From BOG-908 sp965198915 (GTDB lineage Bacteria > Pseudomonadota > Alphaproteobacteria > Acetobacterales > Acetobacteraceae), in contig CBDAQC010000002.1 in NCBI GenBank assembly GCA_965198915.1, positions 1,550,001 to 1,614,000 of the forward strand: a stretch of 64,000 nt of DNA, read 5' to 3'. Position numbers and translations under genes: made by a program. This document shows, in pieces, positions 33,841-43,780 of the stretch. Position 1 is the first letter of the stretch. Every line of letters starts with the position of its first letter. The notes beneath the pieces are model-generated. The model saw only the letters and a program-made list of their open reading frames with translations. It ran no database searches and had not been told where the DNA came from.

Positions 33841-34964
33841 ACCTGCGTAGTCCCGTAACCGGCGCCACATTGTCGCGGCAAGGTCACGCGCTTGTCGCAG
33901 GTGACGAGCGTTGGCCGGTTATCGACGGCATAGCATTCCTGCGTCATGACCGGCGCGCGCTGGCAGATGAGGCGCTGCGTCACCTCGACGCAGGCGATAC
34001 CGAAGCTGCCTGCGTGTGTCTGCTGGGAGACCAGGACGATTGGGCAAGCACGCCGCCGCCCTCCGAACAACCGCGTCGCGAGGCAGTTCGGCGCCGCCAT
34101 GAACTCACGTTCCGCGAGGCGATGGCGCTGCTCGCATTCGGTCCGGTTGCCACCTACTTCACCCACCGCTGGTCAGACCCGACTTTTCTAAGTGGCCTTG
34201 CTTTGGCACAAGCGTTCACAAACGACGCGGCGGCAAAGCAGGGCGGTGCTTTCCTGGAAGTCGCCTGCGGGGCCGGCCATTATTTGCGCGCCTTCGGCCC
34301 GCAAGCTTTGGGCGGCGACCTGGTATTCGCCAAATTATGGCTGGCGCGCCATTTCGTGGCGCCAGACGCTCATCTCGTATGTTTCGATGCCGCGCGGCGC
34401 TGGCCGTTTATCAGCAAAGTGGCAGACACCGTGTTCTGCCATGATGCGTTCTATTTCCTGCCAGACAAGCCCTTCGTCGCCGCCGAAATGCAGCGCGTCG
34501 GACACCGCGTCCTGGTCGGGCACATGCACAATGCTTTGGTGGACAACCTGTCCGCCGGCGCACCAATGACGCCCGAGGCATACGCCGCGCTGTTTCCCGG
34601 CTGCAGCATGTTCGACGACAGAGAACTGACACATGCGCTGATCGCGGCACGCGCGCCTGTCCCTCACGCCCCATCTGCGTTGTCGGCGTGCCCCGCCTTG
34701 GCAGTGGCCTGGGGCACGGGCGCCCCTGATTGCGCCTATGGCAGGCTGACGCAGCCGGAAGCCGGCACACCACTTCGCCGCAATCCGCTGTACAGCAACG
34801 GCAGGGTGCTGTGGCCCTCGCAGCGCTACGCGGACGAATACGCCTCGCTGGCGACGTATCCTGCGACATGTGATGCGCCGGAGACGGCTCTGGCCGGCGC
34901 TGACGCGAACGTGGACAGCCTTGCGCAGCGCCGCGTGTTGCTAGATCTGCCGGCACGCTGGTGA
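33837..34964 (+). CDS. SAM-dependent methyltransferase with Trm112-like N-terminus
   Basis: The 375-residue protein starts with a Trm112-like segment (MNLRSPVTGATL ... RWPVIDGIAFL, residues 1-36). After a linker comes a class I methyltransferase core with motif I FLEVACGAGHYLRAFG at ~residue 138 and DTVFCHDAFYFLPD at ~residue 197. The C-terminal 100 residues are uncharacterised and rich in Ala/Tyr. The GTG start overlaps the previous stop. The methyl acceptor is unknown. Confidence 0.72.
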   Translation: MNLRSPVTGATLSRQGHALVAGDERWPVIDGIAFLRHDRRALADEALRHLDAGDTEAACVCLLGDQDDWASTPPPSEQPRREAVRRRHELTFREAMALLAFGPVATYFTHRWSDPTFLSGLALAQAFTNDAAAKQGGAFLEVACGAGHYLRAFGPQALGGDLVFAKLWLARHFVAPDAHLVCFDAARRWPFISKVADTVFCHDAFYFLPDKPFVAAEMQRVGHRVLVGHMHNALVDNLSAGAPMTPEAYAALFPGCSMFDDRELTHALIAARAPVPHAPSALSACPALAVAWGTGAPDCAYGRLTQPEAGTPLRRNPLYSNGRVLWPSQRYADEYASLATYPATCDAPETALAGADANVDSLAQRRVLLDLPARW

Positions 34965-35974
34965 AGCCGCTTCGCTGGGGCATAGCCGGTTTCGGCTGGG
35001 TGGCGCAGGACTTCGCCGCACCCGCAATCGCGGCGTCACGCAACGGCATTCTTGCGGCCGTCTACGATCATTCTCAATCCGCAAGGCAGAAGGCCGAGCT
35101 TGCCTTCCCGCACGCGTCCATCCACATAGAGCTGGAACGATTTCTGCAGCACGTCGACGCGATATATGTGGCCACGCCCAATCACGCGCACCGGGACATC
35201 GTGGAACAGGCCGCGCGCGCCGGCGTAGCCGTACTCTGCGAGAAACCGATGGCGGCAACGCTGGAAGATGCAGCCGCCATGGTGGCCGCCTGCGAGCGCG
35301 CAAAGGTGCTATACGCAACAGCCTTCGACCAGCGCTTCCATCCGGCGCATCTACACGCGACCGCGCTGATACAAGACGGAGCCCTGGGCCGGCTTTTCGC
35401 CATACGGATCGTCTATTGCTGTTGGGTGGACAACGGTTTTCAGCACGACAACTGGCGCATAGACCGTGCCCGGGCCGGGGGCGGGGCGCTGATCGATCTG
35501 GCGCCACACGGGCTTGATCTCGCATCCTGCCTGCTGGGCGAACGGCTGACCGAAATCGCCTCCCTGGCACAGAGCCGTGTGCAGGACTACGCCGTCGAGG
35601 ACGGTGCCATGATTGTTGCCCGCAGCGCCTCCGGCGTCCTGGTGCAAATGCACGTCGCTTATAATTGCCCCGAGACTTTTCCGCGCCGACGCCTGGAAGT
35701 CCTGGGAACACGCGCGCAGATCGTGGCATGTGACACGATGGGCCAGACACCCGGCGGCACGCTGACGATCACCGACGCCGCAACGGGCGCCGCCGTTGCA
35801 CTCGATGTTCCGGATGCCGGCCGCTCGCCATTTCTCAACCAGATGGAAGCCTTCGCCGAAGCCTGCCTGACCGGCCGCCCGTTTCCGCATTCGCCGTCAC
35901 AGGATCTGCACATCATGAGTTTGGTAGCACAGGCGCAACACCAGGCGGAGGCAAGCCTGCGCCATGCCGCTTGA
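34961..35974 (+). CDS. Gfo/Idh/MocA family oxidoreductase
   Basis: The family oxidises or reduces sugars and inositols with NAD(P). The 337-residue protein has the Rossmann start WGIAGFGWVAQDFAAPAI, ATPNHAHRD, the catalytic lysine in LCEKPMAAT at ~residue 95 and the catalytic DLAPHGLDLA at ~residue 180. Given the inositol-phosphate synthase in the same operon, an inositol or sugar substrate is likely. The GTG start overlaps the previous stop. Confidence 0.88.
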   Translation: MKPLRWGIAGFGWVAQDFAAPAIAASRNGILAAVYDHSQSARQKAELAFPHASIHIELERFLQHVDAIYVATPNHAHRDIVEQAARAGVAVLCEKPMAATLEDAAAMVAACERAKVLYATAFDQRFHPAHLHATALIQDGALGRLFAIRIVYCCWVDNGFQHDNWRIDRARAGGGALIDLAPHGLDLASCLLGERLTEIASLAQSRVQDYAVEDGAMIVARSASGVLVQMHVAYNCPETFPRRRLEVLGTRAQIVACDTMGQTPGGTLTITDAATGAAVALDVPDAGRSPFLNQMEAFAEACLTGRPFPHSPSQDLHIMSLVAQAQHQAEASLRHAA

Positions 35975-36782
35975 ACCTTACGCCTGCAGCAATTGCGGCC
36001 ATTGGCAGCGATATTTCGCCGTGCCGCCGGATTGCCCGGTCTGCTCGGACGTGCGCAACGACCTGCCGGAAGACGGCTGGAATTTTGTCACGCCCGCTCA
36101 GCTTGCACCGCGTCTGGCATTTCACTGGCGCGAGGCCATTCCCGGCGTGTGGGAGTTCTGGTCCACGCCACGTTTCGGCCTGGACAGCCATGGCTGGTTG
36201 CTGACCTACCCGGACGGCAACGTCGCTTTCGAGTGCGCGCCGCTCTATGACGCGGCACAGCTCGCACAGATTGAACGGCTCGGTGGCGTGCGTGTTCTCG
36301 CAGCCTCTCATCCGCACGGATACGGCGCGCTGTGGCAGTTGCAGGACCATTTCGCACCGGAAGTGCTCATCCAGAAAGACGATTTGCCCTGGACCAAGGC
36401 GATGCGGGTGACACGACCCTACGATTCGCAGTTTGAGATACGGCCCGGCCTGACGCTACATCATACTGGCGGCCATTACGAAGGGCACGCTATCCTGTAT
36501 GACAGCGAACGCCGCGCCGTTTTCGCCGGTGACGCGCTGAAGATCGACATGGATGATCACGGAACGGCTGAAGGCCTGTCCTGCCACAAGGCCTATCACA
36601 AGCAGATCCCGCTGACGCCGGATGAGGCACGCCGTTACCAGCGTGTTTTCGAGAAGCTTGATTTCACCACGGTGTTCACGCCCTTCGAACACGCCGCCGG
36701 CGTGGACACGGCCCATGCGCTCGCTTTGCTGGACTCGGTGATCACGCACCCGAGCACCCGGCCAGTCCGCCTGGAAACATGA
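35964..36782 (+). CDS. Zn-ribbon plus metallo-beta-lactamase-fold protein
   Basis: This 272-residue protein starts with a rubredoxin-like zinc knuckle (CSNCGHW ... CPVC, residues 8-27). The rest is a metallo-beta-lactamase fold in which the usual HxHxDH is replaced by SHPHGYGA at ~residue 111, with GGHYEGHAILY, FAGDALKIDMDDHG and FTPFEHAAG retained. Loss of the D-H pair means one of two metal sites may be missing. It overlaps the previous gene by 11 bp and the YcaO gene by 4 bp. Confidence 0.75.
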   Translation: MPLEPYACSNCGHWQRYFAVPPDCPVCSDVRNDLPEDGWNFVTPAQLAPRLAFHWREAIPGVWEFWSTPRFGLDSHGWLLTYPDGNVAFECAPLYDAAQLAQIERLGGVRVLAASHPHGYGALWQLQDHFAPEVLIQKDDLPWTKAMRVTRPYDSQFEIRPGLTLHHTGGHYEGHAILYDSERRAVFAGDALKIDMDDHGTAEGLSCHKAYHKQIPLTPDEARRYQRVFEKLDFTTVFTPFEHAAGVDTAHALALLDSVITHPSTRPVRLET

Positions 36783-38284
36783 GCGCCCACATACTCCCTC
36801 CGAATCTTCCCGACGCAGCTATCGCGTATGTCGATTCGATGCCATCCGGCCATGTCGAGATGTTCTCGCTGACGCCGCTGGACGACACGAAAATCCCGTG
36901 CTGGAACACGATCTTCCTCAACGGTGAGGGTCTGCCTTTCACGGGCGAGACGCCGCATGGCGTGGGCTACGGCTCCACCGATGCAGACGCGATGATCGGG
37001 GCGCTGGGAGAACTGGCCGAAGCCGTTCATTCCGCAAGCGGCTTCGCGGCCATGAAGCTCACCACGGGCTCCTACACGACGCTCTGTGCCAGGCTCGGCG
37101 GCCGGGCAGTCGCCGATCCGCTGACGTTGTGTCTTCCTGCCGGCAGCACACTCGATCATGACACCGTGCTCGACTGGGCGCCCGCGCAGAGATGGCCGTC
37201 CGGCGAGACCGTGCTCGTCCCGGCGGAGTTGGCGGCGTGTGCACCAGGCGATCTGCGCCCGGGCTACAAGCCGTTCACAACGCCCATCACTAACGGCCTC
37301 GGCGCCGGCCCTAACCTAGCGTTCGCAATCGCGCACGGCATTGGCGAGCTTCTGCAACGCGACGGCAATGGCTTGGGCTTTCGCGCCATGGATCGCGGCA
37401 TCACGCTCGATCTGGGCGAAGGTCCGACAGACCCGCGCACGCGCGCTCTGCTGCAGCGTTTCGCCGCGGCCGGTATCGAGGTCATGCCCAAATTCGCCTC
37501 GGACGAGTTCGGCGTCGCTAACCTCTACGTCGTGGGCAGGCAAGTCTCGGGCGAACCGCCTTTCCCCATCATGGTCACCGCGTGCGGAGAGGCAGCGTCC
37601 CTGGACCGCGAACACGCGCTACGCAAGGCGCTGCTGGAATTTGCATCCAGCCGCATGCGCAAGGCGTTCAGCCACGCGCCGCTCGACCGTATAGGGCATG
37701 TGGCGCCACCCGGCTATCTGCAACGTTTCCGCGCGTATCACACGCTTGCGGAAGAGGAGAGCCGGGCGCTCGCCTCGATGAAGGCCTGGTGCGAAGCCGA
37801 TGCACCCGCCCTGACCGCCCTGCTGCGCGACACCGTGTTTTCCGGACAGGCGAGCCTACGTTTCGACTCGCTGCCGACCTGGTCCGGCGCGGCAGACGGT
37901 GCATCTCAGCTTGCGGAGCTGGCGCGCCGTCTGGCGGATGCAAGCATGGAGATCCTGTTTCTGGATTTCTCTCCGCCTCAGGCCAGCAACGTGCACGTTG
38001 TCAAAGTCTTAGTGCCGGGCCTGGAGGTCGAGACGATGAGCTATCACCGCATCGGCGAACGCGGCCTGCGCAAACTCCTCGAACGCTCCTCAAAACTTGC
38101 GGGATTCGGCGAGCCGCCGGAAGGTGCTGCACCGGTCCGCCTGCCCGCCGCGTCGGTAGCACGGCTGGGTGGCCAGCCTTGGCTCCACGTCGCGGAGATC
38201 GACCGTATCGTGGGCGCGCTATATCCGCTCTACCGCGAACCCCTGGTGCACAGCGCGCCGATTGCGATGGAGGCCAGGCCGTGA
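36779..38284 (+). CDS. YcaO-domain protein (ATP-dependent amide-activating enzyme family)
   Basis: YcaO enzymes activate amide oxygens with ATP to form azolines, thioamides or amidines, mostly on ribosomal peptides. The 501-residue protein has the family segments GALGELAEAVHS at ~residue 78, ITNGLGAGPNLAFAIAHGIGELLQRD at ~residues 169-194 (split here across motifs), and ALRKALLEFASSRM at ~residue 280. Several ATP-motif residues differ from the E-x-x-E-R and Q-x-x-R consensus, so it is a divergent member. No SagB, TfuA, E1-like partner or clear precursor peptide is nearby. The ATG overlaps the previous stop by 4 bp. Confidence 0.8.
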   Translation: MSAHILPPNLPDAAIAYVDSMPSGHVEMFSLTPLDDTKIPCWNTIFLNGEGLPFTGETPHGVGYGSTDADAMIGALGELAEAVHSASGFAAMKLTTGSYTTLCARLGGRAVADPLTLCLPAGSTLDHDTVLDWAPAQRWPSGETVLVPAELAACAPGDLRPGYKPFTTPITNGLGAGPNLAFAIAHGIGELLQRDGNGLGFRAMDRGITLDLGEGPTDPRTRALLQRFAAAGIEVMPKFASDEFGVANLYVVGRQVSGEPPFPIMVTACGEAASLDREHALRKALLEFASSRMRKAFSHAPLDRIGHVAPPGYLQRFRAYHTLAEEESRALASMKAWCEADAPALTALLRDTVFSGQASLRFDSLPTWSGAADGASQLAELARRLADASMEILFLDFSPPQASNVHVVKVLVPGLEVETMSYHRIGERGLRKLLERSSKLAGFGEPPEGAAPVRLPAASVARLGGQPWLHVAEIDRIVGALYPLYREPLVHSAPIAMEARP

Positions 38285-39117
38285 GCTTGCGCTTCGCCTA
38301 TAATACTAACGGTACGGCAAACCATCGTCTTGGCGACGCGCTCGCCCTGATTGCCGACAGCGGCTATGACGGTGTAGCGCTGACGTTGGACATTCACCAC
38401 CTCGACCCTTTTGCCGATGATTTCCGCGCCAACCTGAGAAACGTATCTGCCCGCCTGCGCGCCCTGAACCTAGGATGCGTCGTAGAGACGGGCGCACGCT
38501 TTTTGCTTAATCCGCGCGCAAAGCATGAACCGACGCTCATCACGTCCGATCCGGCGGGGCGCGCACGTCGCGTAGAATTTCTCGAACATGCTTTGCAGGT
38601 AACTGCGGAGACCGGCGGCGAAGCGATGAGCTTCTGGGCCGGTGTTCCAAAGCCAGGCGTAAACCTGGACCAGGCCCGTGCCTGGCTGCGCGAAGGCGTC
38701 GAAACCATCGTCAACATTGCCGACAGGCTCGGTGTCGTGGCGGCACTTGAACCGGAACCTGGCATGCTGGTCGAGACGGCCGACGACTACCGCGCCCTGG
38801 ACGTCCCCGGCCTCAAGCTCGCGCTCGATACGGGGCACTGCATCGTTACCGGCGAGCGCGATCCCGCCGCCAGCGTCACTATGTTCGCCGACGACATCGG
38901 CACCGTCGCAATCGAGGACATGAAGCGCGGTGTGCACGTCCATCTGCCCTTCGGCGAAGGTGACATGAATGTGCCGTCGGTCCTGAAAGCATTGCAGGAC
39001 ATCGGCTACAGCAAGCTCGTCTGCGTGGAGCTCTCTCGCGAGAGCCATCGCGCCGACGTCATGGTGCCGGCGGCACTCGCCTTCCTGCGTCAGGCCATGG
39101 CGCATCCGGCCACCTGA
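38281..39117 (+). CDS. Sugar phosphate isomerase/epimerase-like TIM-barrel protein
   Basis: This 278-residue protein of the xylose-isomerase-like/AP endonuclease 2 fold has likely metal ligands in AALEPEPGML at ~residue 157, LALDTGHCIV at ~residue 180, HVHLPFGEGDMNV and VCVELSRESH at the C-terminus. IolE/IolI-type inosose isomerases and dehydratases share this fold, fitting the inositol theme. The true start is GTG 38281 overlapping the YcaO stop; the frame is open further upstream but that part lies within the YcaO gene. Confidence 0.8.
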   Translation: MSLRFAYNTNGTANHRLGDALALIADSGYDGVALTLDIHHLDPFADDFRANLRNVSARLRALNLGCVVETGARFLLNPRAKHEPTLITSDPAGRARRVEFLEHALQVTAETGGEAMSFWAGVPKPGVNLDQARAWLREGVETIVNIADRLGVVAALEPEPGMLVETADDYRALDVPGLKLALDTGHCIVTGERDPAASVTMFADDIGTVAIEDMKRGVHVHLPFGEGDMNVPSVLKALQDIGYSKLVCVELSRESHRADVMVPAALAFLRQAMAHPAT

Positions 39118-39118
39118 C

Positions 39119-40333
39119 ATGCGTGTCTGCTTCGTATCCCGCCGCTTCTTCCCGGCAATTTCCGGCATGAGCGTCTACGCGCTCAACCTGCTGCGCGAAC
39201 TGGTGCAAGCAGGCCATGACGTGACCATGATCAGCCAGTATCGCGGAGATGCGTTCGGCAGGCGCGTTTATGGCGGCGGGCCGCCACCGGACGTGCCAGG
39301 CGTGCGCGTGATCGGGGTCGAGCAATTGGGCGAGCAGAACGGCGGCGATTTCGAAACCGACGTGCGGAACCTTCTCCATATCATCAGGGCGGAACACCAA
39401 CGCGCCCCGTTCGACATACTCCACGCGCAGTACGGATATCCTTGCGGCTGGGCGGCACTGCTGGCCTCGCGCGCAACAGGCGTGCCCAACGTCGTCTCCA
39501 TCCAAGGCGGTGACGGCCACTGGGTAGGCTCCTGCTGCGAGACGCATCGCATCGCCATGGTTCGCGTCCTGGATCACGCGGGCGCCGTCCTGATTGGCTG
39601 CCGCAGCTTCGCCGACGAAGTCACCCAGCGCCTCGGCACGGACCCCGCGCGCTTCACCATCGTTCCTGGCGCAGTCGACGTCGGCCGCTTCACGCCCATC
39701 ACGCGCATTGCGGGCGCGCCCGTGCTGCTCTATCACGGCCGTGTGGACGCCAGGAAAGGCGTGCTGGATATGCTGCAAGCGCTGTCTCCGCTCGCACGCG
39801 AAGGCCTGGATTTCAGGCTGCTAATCTCCGGTATCGGACCCAGCTTCGACGACGCCGCAGCGGCAATCGAAGACCTCACGCTTCGCAAGCACGTGGAAAT
39901 GACAGGCTATGTCGGCTACGAGGACGTGCCCGCGATATACGCGCAGGCGGATATCTTCGTCTCGCCCACCTACGCCGAAGGTTTCTCCAACACGATACTG
40001 GAAGCGATGGCGAGCGGACTGGCCGTGGTATCCTGCCGCGCCGTGGGCGTCATGGATTGCATAACCGATGAGGTCGACGGCCTTCTCAGCGAACCAGGCG
40101 ACGTCGCCGCCCTGACACAGAACCTACGCCGCGTGCTCACCGACGAAAAACTACGCTGCCGTCTGGCGAAAGCCGGCCTCGACGAATGCCGGGCCAAATA
40201 CTCCTGGCAGATCGTGGGCAAGCAGATCGCCGGCATCTACCAAGCCATGCTTGGAACGACACCTGATCTGGACTGGCCGGAAACACTGGCGGTTACGCCG
40301 TGCCGCTTCCGCGCGGAGCCGCATCTGCTGTGA
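39119..40333 (+). CDS. GT4 family glycosyltransferase
   Basis: This 404-residue GT-B enzyme has the N-terminal acceptor domain with PAISGMSVYALNLLREL and the C-terminal nucleotide-sugar domain with LLYHGRVDARKGVLDML and SPTYAEGFSNTILEAMASGLAV (E-x7-E motif, split here). GT4 includes MshA, which transfers GlcNAc to inositol 3-phosphate in mycothiol synthesis. Position beside inositol-phosphate synthase and a PIG-L deacetylase suggests a similar step (inference). It starts 1 bp after the previous stop. Confidence 0.88.
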   Translation: MRVCFVSRRFFPAISGMSVYALNLLRELVQAGHDVTMISQYRGDAFGRRVYGGGPPPDVPGVRVIGVEQLGEQNGGDFETDVRNLLHIIRAEHQRAPFDILHAQYGYPCGWAALLASRATGVPNVVSIQGGDGHWVGSCCETHRIAMVRVLDHAGAVLIGCRSFADEVTQRLGTDPARFTIVPGAVDVGRFTPITRIAGAPVLLYHGRVDARKGVLDMLQALSPLAREGLDFRLLISGIGPSFDDAAAAIEDLTLRKHVEMTGYVGYEDVPAIYAQADIFVSPTYAEGFSNTILEAMASGLAVVSCRAVGVMDCITDEVDGLLSEPGDVAALTQNLRRVLTDEKLRCRLAKAGLDECRAKYSWQIVGKQIAGIYQAMLGTTPDLDWPETLAVTPCRFRAEPHLL

Positions 40334-41076
40334 CCGAACGTACCGCACTGTTCATCTCCCCGCATCTGGACGACGTGGCATTCTCCTGCGGCGGGCTTGC
40401 CGCACTGCTGTCGGACGCAGGCTGGCAAACGATACTTGCAACCGTGTTCACCCGCAGCATCGTGCCCGCGCAAGGCTTCGCGCTGAAATGCCAACTGGAC
40501 AAGGGCCTTCCGGCAGACGCGGACTATATGGCGCTACGCCGGCAGGAAGACCTCCGCGCCGCCGCGCTGCTCGGCTTCACCGCCCTGCACTGGCTGGATT
40601 TCCCCGAAGCGCCACATCGCGGCTACACCTCGGCACCCGCCTTGTTCAACGCGATCCTGCCAGCCGACACCATCGCGCAAGACGTGGCAGCCGCGCTTGC
40701 CGAAATCGGCAGCGCCAAGCGAGTCGAGATGGTCCTGGTCCCACAAGGTTTGGGCGCGCATGTGGATCACCAAATCGTCGTGCAGGCCGCATTGCAAACC
40801 TTCCCGCCCGACCGCCTCGCTTTCTATCGGGACACGCCCTACGCCATCCGCAACCCGGACTCTCGTCCGCTCGCCGGCGTGCCCACTGCCCCCGGAACCA
40901 CACTGCCGATTGGCGACGTCCTTGAGCGCAAGATTGCCGCCTCGGCCGCCTACACGTCGCAGATCGGCTTCCAGTTCGGCGGCGCAGCGGCGCTGGCTGA
41001 AGCGATAGGCGCTTTCGCGCGCCGCGAGGGTGACGGTTTGGCAGCGGAACGGTTCAGCGGCGCGTTGCGGACGTAG
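40330..41076 (+). CDS. PIG-L/LmbE family N-deacetylase
   Basis: The 248-residue protein has the zinc motif ISPHLDDVAFSCGG at the N-terminus (family AHPDD) and GAHVDHQIVVQAA at ~residue 138, the third zinc ligand. The family removes acetyl groups from GlcNAc conjugates, as in MshB and BshB. I chose GTG 40330, overlapping the preceding TGA, over GTG 40300. It is the last gene of the operon; a repeat pair follows at once. Confidence 0.86.
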   Translation: MTERTALFISPHLDDVAFSCGGLAALLSDAGWQTILATVFTRSIVPAQGFALKCQLDKGLPADADYMALRRQEDLRAAALLGFTALHWLDFPEAPHRGYTSAPALFNAILPADTIAQDVAAALAEIGSAKRVEMVLVPQGLGAHVDHQIVVQAALQTFPPDRLAFYRDTPYAIRNPDSRPLAGVPTAPGTTLPIGDVLERKIAASAAYTSQIGFQFGGAAALAEAIGAFARREGDGLAAERFSGALRT

Positions 41077-41233
41077 GGAAGGAAGGCCTTCTTTTTTGAA
41101 GAAAAAAAGCAAAAAACTTTTATCTTCCCGCATTTACAGCAGCCGGACGCTCCAGGAAACACCGAAGCGCGTCAGCAGCGAGGAAGCAAAAGTTTTTTGC
41201 TTCTTTTTTCAAAAAAGAACGCCCTGCTTTCTT
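41077..41233. repeat. A/T-rich repeat pair F (R arm 41077-41121, F arm 41188-41233)
   Basis: Both arms are near consensus, between the convergent deacetylase gene and groEL. The spacer matches that of pair B almost throughout (shared 18-mer at 41152-41169), showing that the whole unit, not just the arms, was copied. Confidence 0.9.
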
Positions 41234-41303
41234 CTCAAACAAAACGGGCCGGGAAAATCCATCCCCGGCCCGCTCAGTCAATCAGCGAAGGTAGGCCTGG
41301 ACT

Positions 41304-42962
<1,659 letters not shown>

Positions 42963-42979
42963 ATTTTCTGTCTTTCAAA

Positions 42980-43032
42980 AAGGCCAGGGGCTCTGCCCCT
43001 GGACCCGCTGGAGCCAGTCGGCCCCAGACCCC
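42980..43032. repeat. GC-rich repeat family 2, copy 1, in the groES-groEL gap
   Basis: The unit contains the palindrome CCAGGGGC-TCT-GCCCCTGG followed by GACCCGCTGGAG and CCCCAGACCC. On the minus strand the stem is followed by CCTTTTT, making a strong intrinsic-terminator shape 18 bp before the groEL start. It aligns over about 50 bp with the copy at 47483-47532 in the opposite orientation. Confidence 0.85.
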
Positions 43033-43204
43033 TTTCAGGGTCCGCGGGAGTTAACGTTACGCAGTAGAAATGTGGAAACGCGGCCTGGTGAGTCAGCTGG
43101 CGTGCTTTTTCAGGCACCGGAGCGGAATGGCCTGGAGGCCATGAGCACCGGAGCGCAGAAAAGGCGCGTCAGATGGCCGCCAGGGCGTGTTTCCAAATTT
43201 TCAC

Positions 43205-43522
43205 TCAGGCGGCCTTCTGGGCGGCGTCGGAGCCCTGCTCCACCACGCCCATGATGTCGCTCTCCTTCATAATGAGCAGCTCCTGCCCATCAAGCTTCAC
43301 TTCCGTGCCGGACCACTTGCCGAACAGGATGCGATCGCCCGCCTTCACGTCCAGCGCCACGATCTCGCCGGCCTCGTTGCGCGCGCCGGCGCCCACGGCG
43401 ATTACTTCGCCTTCCATCGGCTTCTCCTGGGCGGTATCGGGTATGATGATGCCGCCGCGAGTCTTCTCTTCGGCCGTGATGCGCCGGACGACCACACGGT
43501 CGTGCAGGGGACGAAACTTCAT
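43205..43522 (-). CDS. groS: 10 kDa co-chaperonin GroES
   Basis: GroES caps the GroEL chamber. The 105-residue protein starts MKFRPLHDRVVVRR, has the mobile loop EEKTRGGIIIPDTAQEKP at residues 19-36 and ends with a short Ala/Gln-rich tail beyond the usual VEQ. The frame is open further upstream, but ATG 43522 is the family start. A CIRCE element lies 80 bp upstream, so HrcA repression is expected. Confidence 0.98.
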   Translation of the reverse strand: MKFRPLHDRVVVRRITAEEKTRGGIIIPDTAQEKPMEGEVIAVGAGARNEAGEIVALDVKAGDRILFGKWSGTEVKLDGQELLIMKESDIMGVVEQGSDAAQKAA

Positions 43523-43601
43523 GTTGTTGCTTCCTGAACGGTTGACGAACGGGCGGGCGCTACCCGGGGGCAGCGCGCCGGCCGGCGTTCTGCGCGGATT
43601 G

Positions 43602-43628
43602 TTAGCACTCTTGCTCAAGGAGTGCCAG
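43602..43628. promoter_or_regulatory. CIRCE operator upstream of groES
   Basis: TTAGCACTC, nine bases, then GAGTGCCAG. The left half is perfect and the right half differs from GAGTGCTAA at two positions. This is the HrcA repressor site that controls groESL. The promoter should read leftward into groES; the KaiC gene lies on the other side. Confidence 0.88.
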
Positions 43629-43780
43629 ACATTTCGCAGCTTCCACCTCAGCCACTCCCGCCCGGATGGCACTCCCCGCCGACAGCACGTCAAATACGGG
43701 CAGATACCGCCCGCCGTTGAACCGGGCAGAACGATCCCCACCATCACGCAATGTTACGCGAGCAAGGACCGGCGACAGGA

